A stretch of 64,000 bases of DNA from Pseudomonas lundensis (GTDB taxonomy: Bacteria; Pseudomonadota; Gammaproteobacteria; Pseudomonadales; Pseudomonadaceae). The notes under the pieces are model-generated. The model saw only the letters and a program-made list of their open reading frames with translations, was not told the origin of the DNA and did not search any database. The stretch covers positions 1-64,000 of the forward strand of contig NZ_JYKY01000015.1 in NCBI RefSeq assembly GCF_001042985.1, in the 5' to 3' direction. The translations under genes were made by a program, and so were the position numbers. Numbering within the stretch: position 1 is the stretch's first letter; each line of letters begins with the position of its first letter. Shown here one piece after another: positions 1-7,052 of the stretch.

Positions 1-127
1 GAGATATTAGCCAGTACCTGATGGGCCACTACAACTGGCTCCGGCCCCATCAATTCAACAATGGACTGGCTCCGGCCAAAGCTGAAGAAAAACTCAAAAC
101 CGTGTCCGGAATGAGTTGACCACTACA
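1..127 (+). mobile_element. Right end of an IS3-family insertion sequence
   Basis: The first 119 bases encode the last 38 residues of an IS3-type OrfB transposase, and the element appears to end just after it. The terminal inverted repeat is probably about 102-127; read on the minus strand it begins TGTAGTGGTCAACTC and ends GGACAC, like IS3-family ends I know. The rest of the element lies outside the window, so its left end, target duplication and exact subgroup cannot be seen. It sits inside the 3' part of an AlbA_2-domain gene on the opposite strand. Confidence 0.75.
3..119 (+). CDS. IS3-family transposase OrfB, C-terminal fragment
   Basis: The open frame entering from the window edge ends at 119. 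It contains the typical C-terminal IS3/IS150-type integrase string YNWLRPHQFNNGLAPAKAEE and finishes LKTVSGMS. This part follows the last catalytic glutamate of the DDE (rve) domain, which lies upstream of the window. The protein acts in cut-and-paste or copy-out transposition of the element. Only the tail is visible, so whether the copy is intact cannot be judged. Confidence 0.8.
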   Translation, partial: DISQYLMGHYNWLRPHQFNNGLAPAKAEEKLKTVSGMS

Positions 128-426
128 ACCACCTCCCGGTCAGTCAGCAGATTGACACTGACCTTGGCCGGATTGTTGAGGGTATTGAACAGGTCAGTAC
201 GGACTTTCTCGATATTTGATAGGCCTGCAACGCTGAACTGCCCATCCTTTTCGCGCACGCCAAGCAGTACCACCCCACCCTGAGTGTTAGCAAAAGCAGA
301 GTAGGTCAACCAGAAATCCTTAGGCAACTCTCCCTTCCCATCCTGCCCCTGAGCGAGCTTGCATTCGAGCTCGACAGATTCAACCAGCGAGGGCAGGTCT
401 TCAAGGGTGTGGGGATTGAGTGACAT
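94..426 (-). pseudogene. AlbA_2-domain (Schlafen AAA_4-like) protein, truncated by IS insertion
   Basis: Starting at ATG 426 (GGAAG ribosome site seven bases upstream), about 100 residues match the N-terminal AlbA_2 putative nucleic-acid-binding domain. They show the ESVELECKLA entry, SAFANTQGGVVLLGV core and the following DREVVVV strand. Family members usually run 200-480 residues and often carry a C-terminal ATPase-like or winged-helix region. Here the frame runs into the IS end at about 127 and stops at 94, adding the foreign tail NSFRTRF. The domain is named for its resemblance to archaeal Alba. Known members are regulators or defence-associated proteins, but no role can be assigned to this broken copy. 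Confidence 0.75.
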
Positions 427-677
427 CAAAGACTTCCTAAATGATCAGCCCGCTTCACGTAGCTGCAAAAGGTCGAAGAAAAAAGATACGTGCAGGGATT
501 GTACTCAGTCTTCTATACCAGTATGCAACTTGACGAGCGGAGACTGATCGTGGACGGGTGGAACCGATTCCCAGTGACCCATCAGCAGGAGGATGTCACT
601 CCTCACGACTGTTTAGGCGCAGTCCATGCAATCAGTGCTGGGAAACCGGCCTAACTGCATACGAAACACCGAAAGAG

Positions 678-702
678 GCTCACCGCAAGGTGGGCCTTTT
701 TT
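678..702 (+). terminator. Rho-independent terminator, possibly of a small RNA
   Basis: GGCTCACC and GGTGGGCC form an 8-bp stem (one G-U) around a GCAA tetraloop, followed by six T. No protein gene on the plus strand ends here. Upstream, a CTATACC string at 513-519 resembles a sigma-S type -10, and AGGAG/CTCCT at about 589-604 could form another hairpin. An RNA of about 175 nt ending here is possible but not shown. Confidence 0.65.
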
Positions 703-822
703 GTGTGTGCTTAAAAAACCCCACCATGCTGTCTTCCCTGCCTAGCGACCCGAGGCATTCCCTGCTGCCTGCAAGCAGCCCGCTTACGGATTCGCAGCGC
801 CCTGCCCGTCATGTCCCGTAGT

Positions 823-910
823 GAATGATTGCCATCATTCAACAGTGTTAATTAGCCATCATCTCCTTTAAGATCGCCGCGCTTTTGTGTGTGGCGCTTG
901 GCCATCATTC
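823..910. promoter_or_regulatory. Three GCCATCATT-type repeats, one within a perfect palindrome
   Basis: GCCATCATTC occurs at 831-840 and 901-910 and GCCATCATCT at 855-864. The first copy lies inside the perfect inverted repeat GAATGAT-TGCC-ATCATTC (823-840). All three lie within 150 bases upstream of the autotransporter start. This looks like a multi-site operator, but I do not recognise the regulator. Confidence 0.4.
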
Positions 911-971
911 GCTTTAAAAAGCACATGCATGGAAGCGCCTGGATTATCAGCCGATGTTTAAGGAAGAATTT

Positions 972-3572
972 GTGTCCCCTGTTCTATTCCGTAAAAGCCT
1001 GCTTGCTCTCGCCATCACGACCTGTGCCCTGCCTGTTCATGCGCAAACGCTGCAACTGACCGATGCCGGCCTGACCCTCGAACGCCAGCAGTTCAGCGAA
1101 AACGTCGAAATCACCGGGTCGATGAATCACACCCAAGAGGGTGTGGACGCGCTTCATATCCTGGGTTCGGACTTCGCCAAAGACCTGGTCTTCAACGCCA
1201 CGATTACTTCAAGCAATAGCTCGGGTGGCGGTATCGACATGGACAGTTGGTACAACCCCAACCCGTCGAACGGCGACGTGATGTGGGCCAACAACACGGT
1301 CGGCGGCAACCTGATCAATAAAGGCAGTGTTACTTCCCAAGGCAACGGCGCCACCGCGTGGCTGGTCGATCCTGCCGTCGTGGGTGGTGACGTGATCAAC
1401 GAGGGTCTGCTGAGCGCCAAAGGTGACCCGGACGTAGGCGAGGATTACCGCGATGTTTCGCGCGCCCTGTACATTTCGGGCTCGACGCACATCAAGGGCG
1501 ACGTCAAAAACACTGCCTCGGGCAAGATCATTGCTGAAGGCACCGATGCCAAAGCCTTTCAAATGGAAGGCGGCCAGCTGGACGGCCGATTCATCAACAA
1601 CGGCCTGATTCAAGTGACCGGTGCCGGCAGCACCGCCGTTGATGTGACCAGCTCCGAGCGCTGGAACGGCGTGAGTAATGTCAACGACCGCGCCGATGTA
1701 CGCGGGATCGAGAACAACGGCACCATCATTGCCATGGGCGAAGATGCCGAAGGCATTCGCGCCGACGGCGTCAGCTTTGCCAGCGAGCAAGCGCATATCG
1801 TTAACAACGGCCTGATTCAGACCCAAGACGCCGCCATTGTGATCGGCGGTTTTGATATCGATGGCATCAATCAGGGCGGCGCGCTGAAGGTTGTCAACAA
1901 CGGCACCCTCTTGTCCCAGGACGAAGCGGTAGATGCGTCGGAAAGCGATGGCCGCGTGTACCTGACACTGGCTGACGGCAGCAAGACCACCGGCAACCTG
2001 ATCGATCTGAGCATGATCGAAGTGACCGGCAACGCTGCGTTCACGGGCACCGACACCACGGCTGACGGCGCCAACATCCGCATGAAAAATAATGGCTGGG
2101 TGGATGTCGGCAGCGCGTCGTCGCCCGCGCACCTGGACCTCGGCCTGCCTCACACCACGCTGGACGGCAACCTGTACGTTGCTGGCAATTCGTCGCTGGG
2201 GCTGAACCTGAGCGCTGCCACCGATGCCCGCCGCCCAGTACTGGCGGTCAGTGGTACGGCTGAATTCGGCAAAGGTTCGCAGATCCAGCTGGCCGCCAAA
2301 GGCAATGATTTCCGTACCGATGGCACCACCTACACGCTGGTGCAAGCCAATGACCTGCAAGACAACGGGTTGACCGTCACCAGCAGTTCGTCGCTGCTGA
2401 ATGTCGATAGCTACGTGGTCGAGAACAACCAGATTGTGAGCAAGGTCACTGCCAAAGGCGCGGCGGAAGTGGGCAATGTCATCGCTGACATCGGCGGCTC
2501 GCACAATGCGCAACAAGCGGGCGCCGCGTTCACCGAAGTCACTCGCCAATTGGCCATGCTGAGCCCGCAAGACCCGCTGTTCCAGCACTACGTCAACGCG
2601 TCCAATAACCCTGAAGCGCTGAAAAAGCTGGCGGAACAACTGGCGCCTGACGTGAACGGCGGCGCAACCCAAGCGGCGACCACCAGCCAGACCCTGATCA
2701 GCAACGTGACGGGCAACCGTACCGGCGGCGGACGCGGCCTGTCTTCGGGCGACACGCTCAAGGAAACCGGCGTCTGGGTGCAAACCCTGTACAGCGATGC
2801 CAACCAGGACATGCGCGATGGCGTGGCCGGGTTTAATGCGTACAGCCGCGGGATCGCGGTCGGTGCGGACGGCAAGCTCAACGATCAACTGACGCTGGGT
2901 CTGGCGTACAGCTACCTGAACACCGATGTGAATGGTAAGGCGGGCAGCAAGACTGAAGTCGACAGCCATGCATTCACGCTGTACGGCGGTTTTGAGCAGG
3001 GCAATTACTTCGTTGACGCTGCGCTGACGTACGGCATGAACGACAACGACAGCCAGCGCAACATCGGTAACACCAAAGCCAAGGCCGACTACGACAGCAA
3101 CCTGTTCGGCGTGAACCTGGTGGGTGGTTACACCTACCACATCACGCCCGACCTGCTGATCGAGCCACGCATCGCTGCGCGCTACAGCCTGGTGGACATC
3201 GATGGCTACCGCGAAAAAGGTTCGTCGGCTGCCTTGAAGGTCAAGGATCAGCGCTACGAAGTGGCCGAACTGGGCGCAGGGTTCCGGGTCGCGGCCAGCT
3301 ACCCGCTGGGTCAGGGCACCCTCACGCCACAGGCCAAGTTGATGGCGTTCCACGATTTTGCCGCTGACGAAGCCAGCAGCACGTCGACCTTCACCCTCGG
3401 CAACACGCCGTTCGTCACCAGCGGCGCTGGCGCTGTGCGTAACAGCTACGAAGCCGGTATCGGTGCCGATTACCATCTGGGTGCCGTGACGCTGGGCCTG
3501 AATTACGACTATGTCGGCAAATCAGGTTTCGACGCCGATACGTTCTCGGCCAAAGTGCGTTACGACTTCTGA
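972..3572 (+). CDS. Autotransporter (type Va) with beta-helix-like passenger
   Basis: Secreted or surface protein of about 866 residues. GTG 972 is preferred because AAGGAAG lies six bases before it; ATG 954 has no ribosome site. The product then begins MSPVLFRKSLLALA and has a clean signal peptide ending VHA. The passenger (to about residue 520) is rich in short NNG/INNG turns (IENNGTIIAMG, IVNNGLIQTQD), the usual mark of a right-handed beta-helix. The last 270 or so residues form the autotransporter beta-barrel and end in aromatic VRYDF for BAM recognition. No protease or other catalytic passenger motif is seen. The stop codon overlaps the start of the next gene (TGATG), implying translational coupling. 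Confidence 0.9.
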   Translation: MSPVLFRKSLLALAITTCALPVHAQTLQLTDAGLTLERQQFSENVEITGSMNHTQEGVDALHILGSDFAKDLVFNATITSSNSSGGGIDMDSWYNPNPSNGDVMWANNTVGGNLINKGSVTSQGNGATAWLVDPAVVGGDVINEGLLSAKGDPDVGEDYRDVSRALYISGSTHIKGDVKNTASGKIIAEGTDAKAFQMEGGQLDGRFINNGLIQVTGAGSTAVDVTSSERWNGVSNVNDRADVRGIENNGTIIAMGEDAEGIRADGVSFASEQAHIVNNGLIQTQDAAIVIGGFDIDGINQGGALKVVNNGTLLSQDEAVDASESDGRVYLTLADGSKTTGNLIDLSMIEVTGNAAFTGTDTTADGANIRMKNNGWVDVGSASSPAHLDLGLPHTTLDGNLYVAGNSSLGLNLSAATDARRPVLAVSGTAEFGKGSQIQLAAKGNDFRTDGTTYTLVQANDLQDNGLTVTSSSSLLNVDSYVVENNQIVSKVTAKGAAEVGNVIADIGGSHNAQQAGAAFTEVTRQLAMLSPQDPLFQHYVNASNNPEALKKLAEQLAPDVNGGATQAATTSQTLISNVTGNRTGGGRGLSSGDTLKETGVWVQTLYSDANQDMRDGVAGFNAYSRGIAVGADGKLNDQLTLGLAYSYLNTDVNGKAGSKTEVDSHAFTLYGGFEQGNYFVDAALTYGMNDNDSQRNIGNTKAKADYDSNLFGVNLVGGYTYHITPDLLIEPRIAARYSLVDIDGYREKGSSAALKVKDQRYEVAELGAGFRVAASYPLGQGTLTPQAKLMAFHDFAADEASSTSTFTLGNTPFVTSGAGAVRNSYEAGIGADYHLGAVTLGLNYDYVGKSGFDADTFSAKVRYDF

Positions 3573-4423
3573 TGAAGCCTTCAGGCCCCAACCCGCGCTC
3601 GCGGGTCGGTGTCTGGCCGTGGGGCATGGCGCTGTGTATCAGCGCCCTGCTCGGCGGTTGTCAGACGCCACTTCAGGCGATGCAGGAACAGGCTTCACGC
3701 CATCAGCAACGGCTTGAAGTTATCCACACCCCACATTTCCCGCTGATGGTGGCCTTGCCTTCGTCAGCCCCCGTTTCGTCGCGCATTCGCGTGTACCTGG
3801 AAGGTGACGGCCATGCCTGGGCAACGTCACGCCAGCCCAGCCTGGACCCCAGCCCTCACGACCTGATGATGGCTCGCCTTGCGTTCAGCGATCCCGTGCC
3901 CAGTGTGTATCTGGCCCGGCCGTGTCAGTTTGTCAGCGCCCGCGCCTGCACGCCGGTGATGTGGACGGACCGACGTTTCAGCCCCGAGGTGCTGTCGAGC
4001 CTCGATCAGGCGCTGGATCAGATCAAGGCACGGCTGGGCAATCAGGCGTTTGAGTTGGTGGGCTATTCAGGCGGCGCCGCGCTGGCATTGCTGCTGGCCA
4101 GCCAGCGCGAGGATGTTGCGCAAGTGCAGACCCTGGCCGGCAATCTCAGCCCGCGTCAGTGGGTGGCGCTGCAACAGCTCAGCCCGCTGACCGGATCGCT
4201 GGACCCCCTGGACAGGCGCCAGCGCTTGACGCAGATCGTGCAGCGGCATTTTGTGGGCAGCGATGACCGCATCGTGCCGCCGCAATTGCTCGCCCGTTAC
4301 CGTGACGCCTTGGGCACTGCGCGCTGTCTGCAAGCGGTTGTCGTACCCGGCGCCCGCCACGGCAGCGGCCTGGAACAGGCCTGGCGCCGGTGGCGCGATC
4401 AGCCGATTACCTGCCAGCCCTGA
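3572..4423 (+). CDS. Lipoprotein alpha/beta hydrolase
   Basis: 283 residues. The N-terminus has a hydrophobic stretch ending in the lipobox LLGGC, so the protein should be lipid-anchored. A GYSGGAA nucleophile elbow (catalytic Ser), an Asp in the GSDDRIVPP region and a late His in PGARHGSG make a plausible catalytic triad. The LEGDGHAW segment near residue 72 is typical of this family of Pseudomonas hypothetical hydrolases. The substrate is unknown. The start overlaps the autotransporter stop, so the two are probably made together. A role in processing or surface display of the passenger is conjecture. Confidence 0.85.
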   Translation: MKPSGPNPRSRVGVWPWGMALCISALLGGCQTPLQAMQEQASRHQQRLEVIHTPHFPLMVALPSSAPVSSRIRVYLEGDGHAWATSRQPSLDPSPHDLMMARLAFSDPVPSVYLARPCQFVSARACTPVMWTDRRFSPEVLSSLDQALDQIKARLGNQAFELVGYSGGAALALLLASQREDVAQVQTLAGNLSPRQWVALQQLSPLTGSLDPLDRRQRLTQIVQRHFVGSDDRIVPPQLLARYRDALGTARCLQAVVVPGARHGSGLEQAWRRWRDQPITCQP

Positions 4424-4429
4424 ACAGCA

Positions 4430-4466
4430 AAACGCCCCGACCGGTGATCCGGCTCGGAGCGTTTTT
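4430..4466. terminator. Bidirectional terminator between convergent genes
   Basis: The inverted repeat AACGCcCCGA-CCGG / CCGG-CTCGGAGCGTT with TTTT on the plus side and AAAA before it on the other side can stop both the hydrolase and the porin transcripts. Confidence 0.8.
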
Positions 4467-4503
4467 CGTTCAGCTGTTGCGCCTGTTGGTCAGGCCGACG
4501 GCA

Positions 4504-5787
4504 TCAGAACACGTTGATCGGGTAATCAACGAAGACGCGCAGCTCGTTACCTTCTTTGTTGTACTTGTCGGCGTTGTTCGACACGCGCAACCACGAACCG
4601 CGTACACGCACGCTCAGGTCTTTGACCGGGCCGCTTTGTACAACGTACTTGGCCTGGTTGTAGATTTCGCGCTCGGTGCCACGGCCACGGTCGGAACCGT
4701 CGTCGATGTTGCTGCCGCGAACGTAAGCGATGTTGTAGGTCAGACCCGGAATGCCCACGGCGCCGAAGTCGAAGCCATAACCCGCTTGCCACGAACGTTC
4801 GTCCTTGGCGTTGAAGTCGGACCAGTAGGAGTTGGCCAGCAAGATGGTGTTGCCGCCGTCGCCCACGCCGCCCGCATTGCGATAGCCGCCGTACGGGTAG
4901 CCGATTTCACCGGTGCTTTGCTGGTACGCCAGGATCAACGAGTGAGCGCCAAATGCGTAGGTGGTCGCCAGGCTCCAGATTTTGTTGTCCTGACCGTCGA
5001 CTTCCAGCACATCGCGCGCGTAATCGGAGTTGACGTGCGTGCGGTAGCCGTTGAAGTCAAACGTCAGCGACTGTTTGTCTTGCAGCGGCAGCACGTACGT
5101 CATGCCCAGGTATTGCTTGCGCAGCACGTCTTCCATGTCGGAGGCGTACAACGAGGCGGAGAAGTTGTCGGTGAACTTGTAGCTGCCGCCGAACACGTTG
5201 ATGCTTTTCAGGTCGCCGCTGTCACGGGCGTCAGCGCTTTTACGCGACTCGGCAGTGAAGCGACCGACGTTGATTTCCAGACCGTCGATTTCTTTGGACG
5301 TCAGTAAGGTGCCGGTGAAGCTTTCTGGCATCAGTCGCGAGTTGTCGTACATCAGCACCGGCAGAGCAGGCATTTGGTCGCCGTACTTGAGCACGGTGTT
5401 GGACACACGGAATTTCACCGCAGCGCCCGCTTTGGCGATGTCTTTGGCTGCTTTGCCGCTATCGCCCACCTTGAAGAAGTCGATACCGCCCGCGCCGCTG
5501 AGGTTACCCTCGCTGCCCAGACGAAGGGCGTAAATGCCGAAAGCGTCCACTCCCACACCCACGGTGCCCTGGGTGAAGCCGGAGGTGAACGTGCCCAGGA
5601 AGCCTTGGCCCCACTCGGCTTTGCGGTCTACACCGTTTTTGTAGTCACGGCTGATGTAGGCGTTACGCGCCAGCACATTCAGATGGCTGTCTTCTACAAA
5701 ACCTTTTGCGTCAGCTTGATCGTTAGCCATGGCCTGGGTAGCACTGAGTACGCCCAACGCGAGAAGACCTATCCGTTTGTTCAACAT
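4504..5787 (-). CDS. OprD-family outer-membrane porin
   Basis: The 427-residue product starts MLNKRIGLLALGVL at ATG 5787 (AAGGA seven bases upstream), with a signal peptide ending AMA. An upstream in-frame start at 5841 would bury the signal and is rejected. OprD-family hallmarks are present: GFVEDSHLNVLARNAY after the signal, GWGQGF-like AEWGQGFLGT, GVGVDAFGIYALRL, the RLMPESFTG loop, and a C-terminal barrel strand ending INVF. Such porins pass basic amino acids, dipeptides or aromatic acids. The specific substrate cannot be told from sequence alone. The gene is monocistronic, flanked by terminators on both sides. Confidence 0.92.
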   Translation of the reverse strand: MLNKRIGLLALGVLSATQAMANDQADAKGFVEDSHLNVLARNAYISRDYKNGVDRKAEWGQGFLGTFTSGFTQGTVGVGVDAFGIYALRLGSEGNLSGAGGIDFFKVGDSGKAAKDIAKAGAAVKFRVSNTVLKYGDQMPALPVLMYDNSRLMPESFTGTLLTSKEIDGLEINVGRFTAESRKSADARDSGDLKSINVFGGSYKFTDNFSASLYASDMEDVLRKQYLGMTYVLPLQDKQSLTFDFNGYRTHVNSDYARDVLEVDGQDNKIWSLATTYAFGAHSLILAYQQSTGEIGYPYGGYRNAGGVGDGGNTILLANSYWSDFNAKDERSWQAGYGFDFGAVGIPGLTYNIAYVRGSNIDDGSDRGRGTEREIYNQAKYVVQSGPVKDLSVRVRGSWLRVSNNADKYNKEGNELRVFVDYPINVF

Positions 5788-5865
5788 ATTATTTTCCTTA
5801 TTGCTGGATAAAGGCGCGCTGTGGGTTTCAAGCTGAAACATTGAGTGGTGGTTGCTTCACAAAAA

Positions 5866-5901
5866 CAAAAAGGCCCGCACGAAGACGCAATGCAGGCCTT
5901 T
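5866..5901 (-). terminator. Terminator downstream of the DsbA-family gene
   Basis: On the minus strand AAAGGCCTGCA and TGCGGGCCTTT pair and are followed by a T-rich run (TTTTTGTTTTTG). It separates the DsbA-family gene from the porin. Confidence 0.75.
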
Positions 5902-6030
5902 CGAAGAGTTGGTGTATGGCTTATAGCCACAGGCGTTGGCAGGAATCCTAGCCGTCGTTACATCCGGGTGTCAATTTGATGAAACTTCTAGGGCCTTCGA
6001 ATGTCGCGCGATCAATGGGGATCAACGCGT

Positions 6031-6732
6031 TCAGGGCTCTGCACACCCGTTCAGGCCGCAGGCTGGCGCAGGGTTGGAGGGGTCTTTGGCGCCCTCAGCG
6101 TCTTGTTGTCGCAGCCAGTGGGCAAAGGCCTGTGGCTTGCCCAGCCAGGGGCTCACATCCACAACGTGATACTGTCCCGCCCGCTCTAGCACCAGGGTCG
6201 GGAAACCCTGCCCGCCGACATCGGCCAATAGCCGGCGACTGGCCTTGAAGTGCGCGTGCGTCACTTCGCCGTTGCACGCGTCATAAGCCGTTAGAAACGC
6301 GTCCACTTCCAGGCCCATTTCCGCCGCCACGGCCATTAGTACGTCTTCGTCTGCAATCCGGCGCCCTTCTACATAGTGGGCCGTCTGCAAACGCCCCAGC
6401 AGTTCAAGGCCGCGCCCGGCCAGTTGCTCGGCGGCCAAAATCGCAGTGGTCGGCGGCGCCGAGTCGAACACCGCGCGGGTGTCACGCAACAAACCTTCGA
6501 AATACGCGTCGCCAAACGCCTGCCCGGTGTACTCGGCAATGCGTTTGTCATGGGGCATTACATAGTCACGCAACTGTGCGGACACCGGGCGGCGATGACT
6601 GCCAGTCATCATGCCGCCGCTGTGGGCGACCACCGGCACAATCTCGCGGGCAGCGTCAATCAACGGCTTGGCGCCGTAGCACCATCCGCACAGGGGGTCG
6701 TAGATGTAATGCAAGGTTGTAGCAGCGGTCAT
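6031..6732 (-). CDS. DsbA-family (FrnE-like) thioredoxin-fold protein
   Basis: 233 residues from ATG 6732; an earlier TTG four codons upstream is less likely. The N-terminal YIYDPLCGWCYG carries the CxxC redox pair (CGWC) at the start of a thioredoxin fold interrupted by a helical insert. The GQGFPTLVL segment supplies the cis-Pro loop. There is no signal peptide, so the protein is probably cytoplasmic, unlike true DsbA. Relatives are annotated as DsbA-family or FrnE isomerases of unknown substrate. The short tail contains two further cysteines (PACGLNGC), which could bind metal or act as a shuttle; that is inference. Confidence 0.85.
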   Translation of the reverse strand: MTAATTLHYIYDPLCGWCYGAKPLIDAAREIVPVVAHSGGMMTGSHRRPVSAQLRDYVMPHDKRIAEYTGQAFGDAYFEGLLRDTRAVFDSAPPTTAILAAEQLAGRGLELLGRLQTAHYVEGRRIADEDVLMAVAAEMGLEVDAFLTAYDACNGEVTHAHFKASRRLLADVGGQGFPTLVLERAGQYHVVDVSPWLGKPQAFAHWLRQQDAEGAKDPSNPAPACGLNGCAEP

Positions 6733-6962
6733 GAACGGTCTCAAGCGAAGTGAAAATCAGGCGGCACGCCTGGGGCTGTCTGCGTTTCATGGCAGCCGCG
6801 ACGCGGCTTGCCTTGAAACGGGAACAGATCCTAGCGCCGAGACCTGCCCCGAAAAACGCTGAATGGGTGTTTAGTGTGTTTCGTGAATCGTTCAGATCGA
6901 TTGTTTACTACGGGTCAATCGTTACAGCAACATTCAGACACAAACTTTCCGTTGAAGCGACT

Positions 6963-6981
6963 GGTAATGATAAACAGCTAC
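6963..6981 (+). promoter_or_regulatory. Candidate Fur box before the siderophore receptor
   Basis: GGTAATGATAAACAGCTAC matches the 19-bp Fur consensus at 13 positions by eye and lies about 70 bases before the receptor start. This fits iron repression of a siderophore receptor. The 320-base gap between the divergent DsbA-family and receptor genes holds no other gene. Confidence 0.5.
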
Positions 6982-7052
6982 TAACAAGAACCATTACCAT
7001 TCGCGCCCTAAAAAATAGAACCTGTCTTAACCTTCACGGAAGTTTCTCAACC

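Larger units (their letters stand above)
430..953. other. Intergenic stretch without a supported protein gene
   Basis: Two short open frames exist here on the plus strand, but neither has a ribosome site or recognisable protein character. The stretch holds the terminator at 678-702, a possible small-RNA transcript before it, and three copies of GCCATCAT before the autotransporter gene. Confidence 0.5.

Noticed and set aside
430..720. tRNA or tmRNA gene as IS or island attachment site
   Set aside because: No T-arm, anticodon stem or CCA-ended acceptor could be folded from the region.
1209..3476. Long minus-strand open frame across the autotransporter gene
   Set aside because: It is antisense to a clear autotransporter, has no ribosome site and an Arg/Val/Ala/Gln composition typical of a GC-codon shadow.
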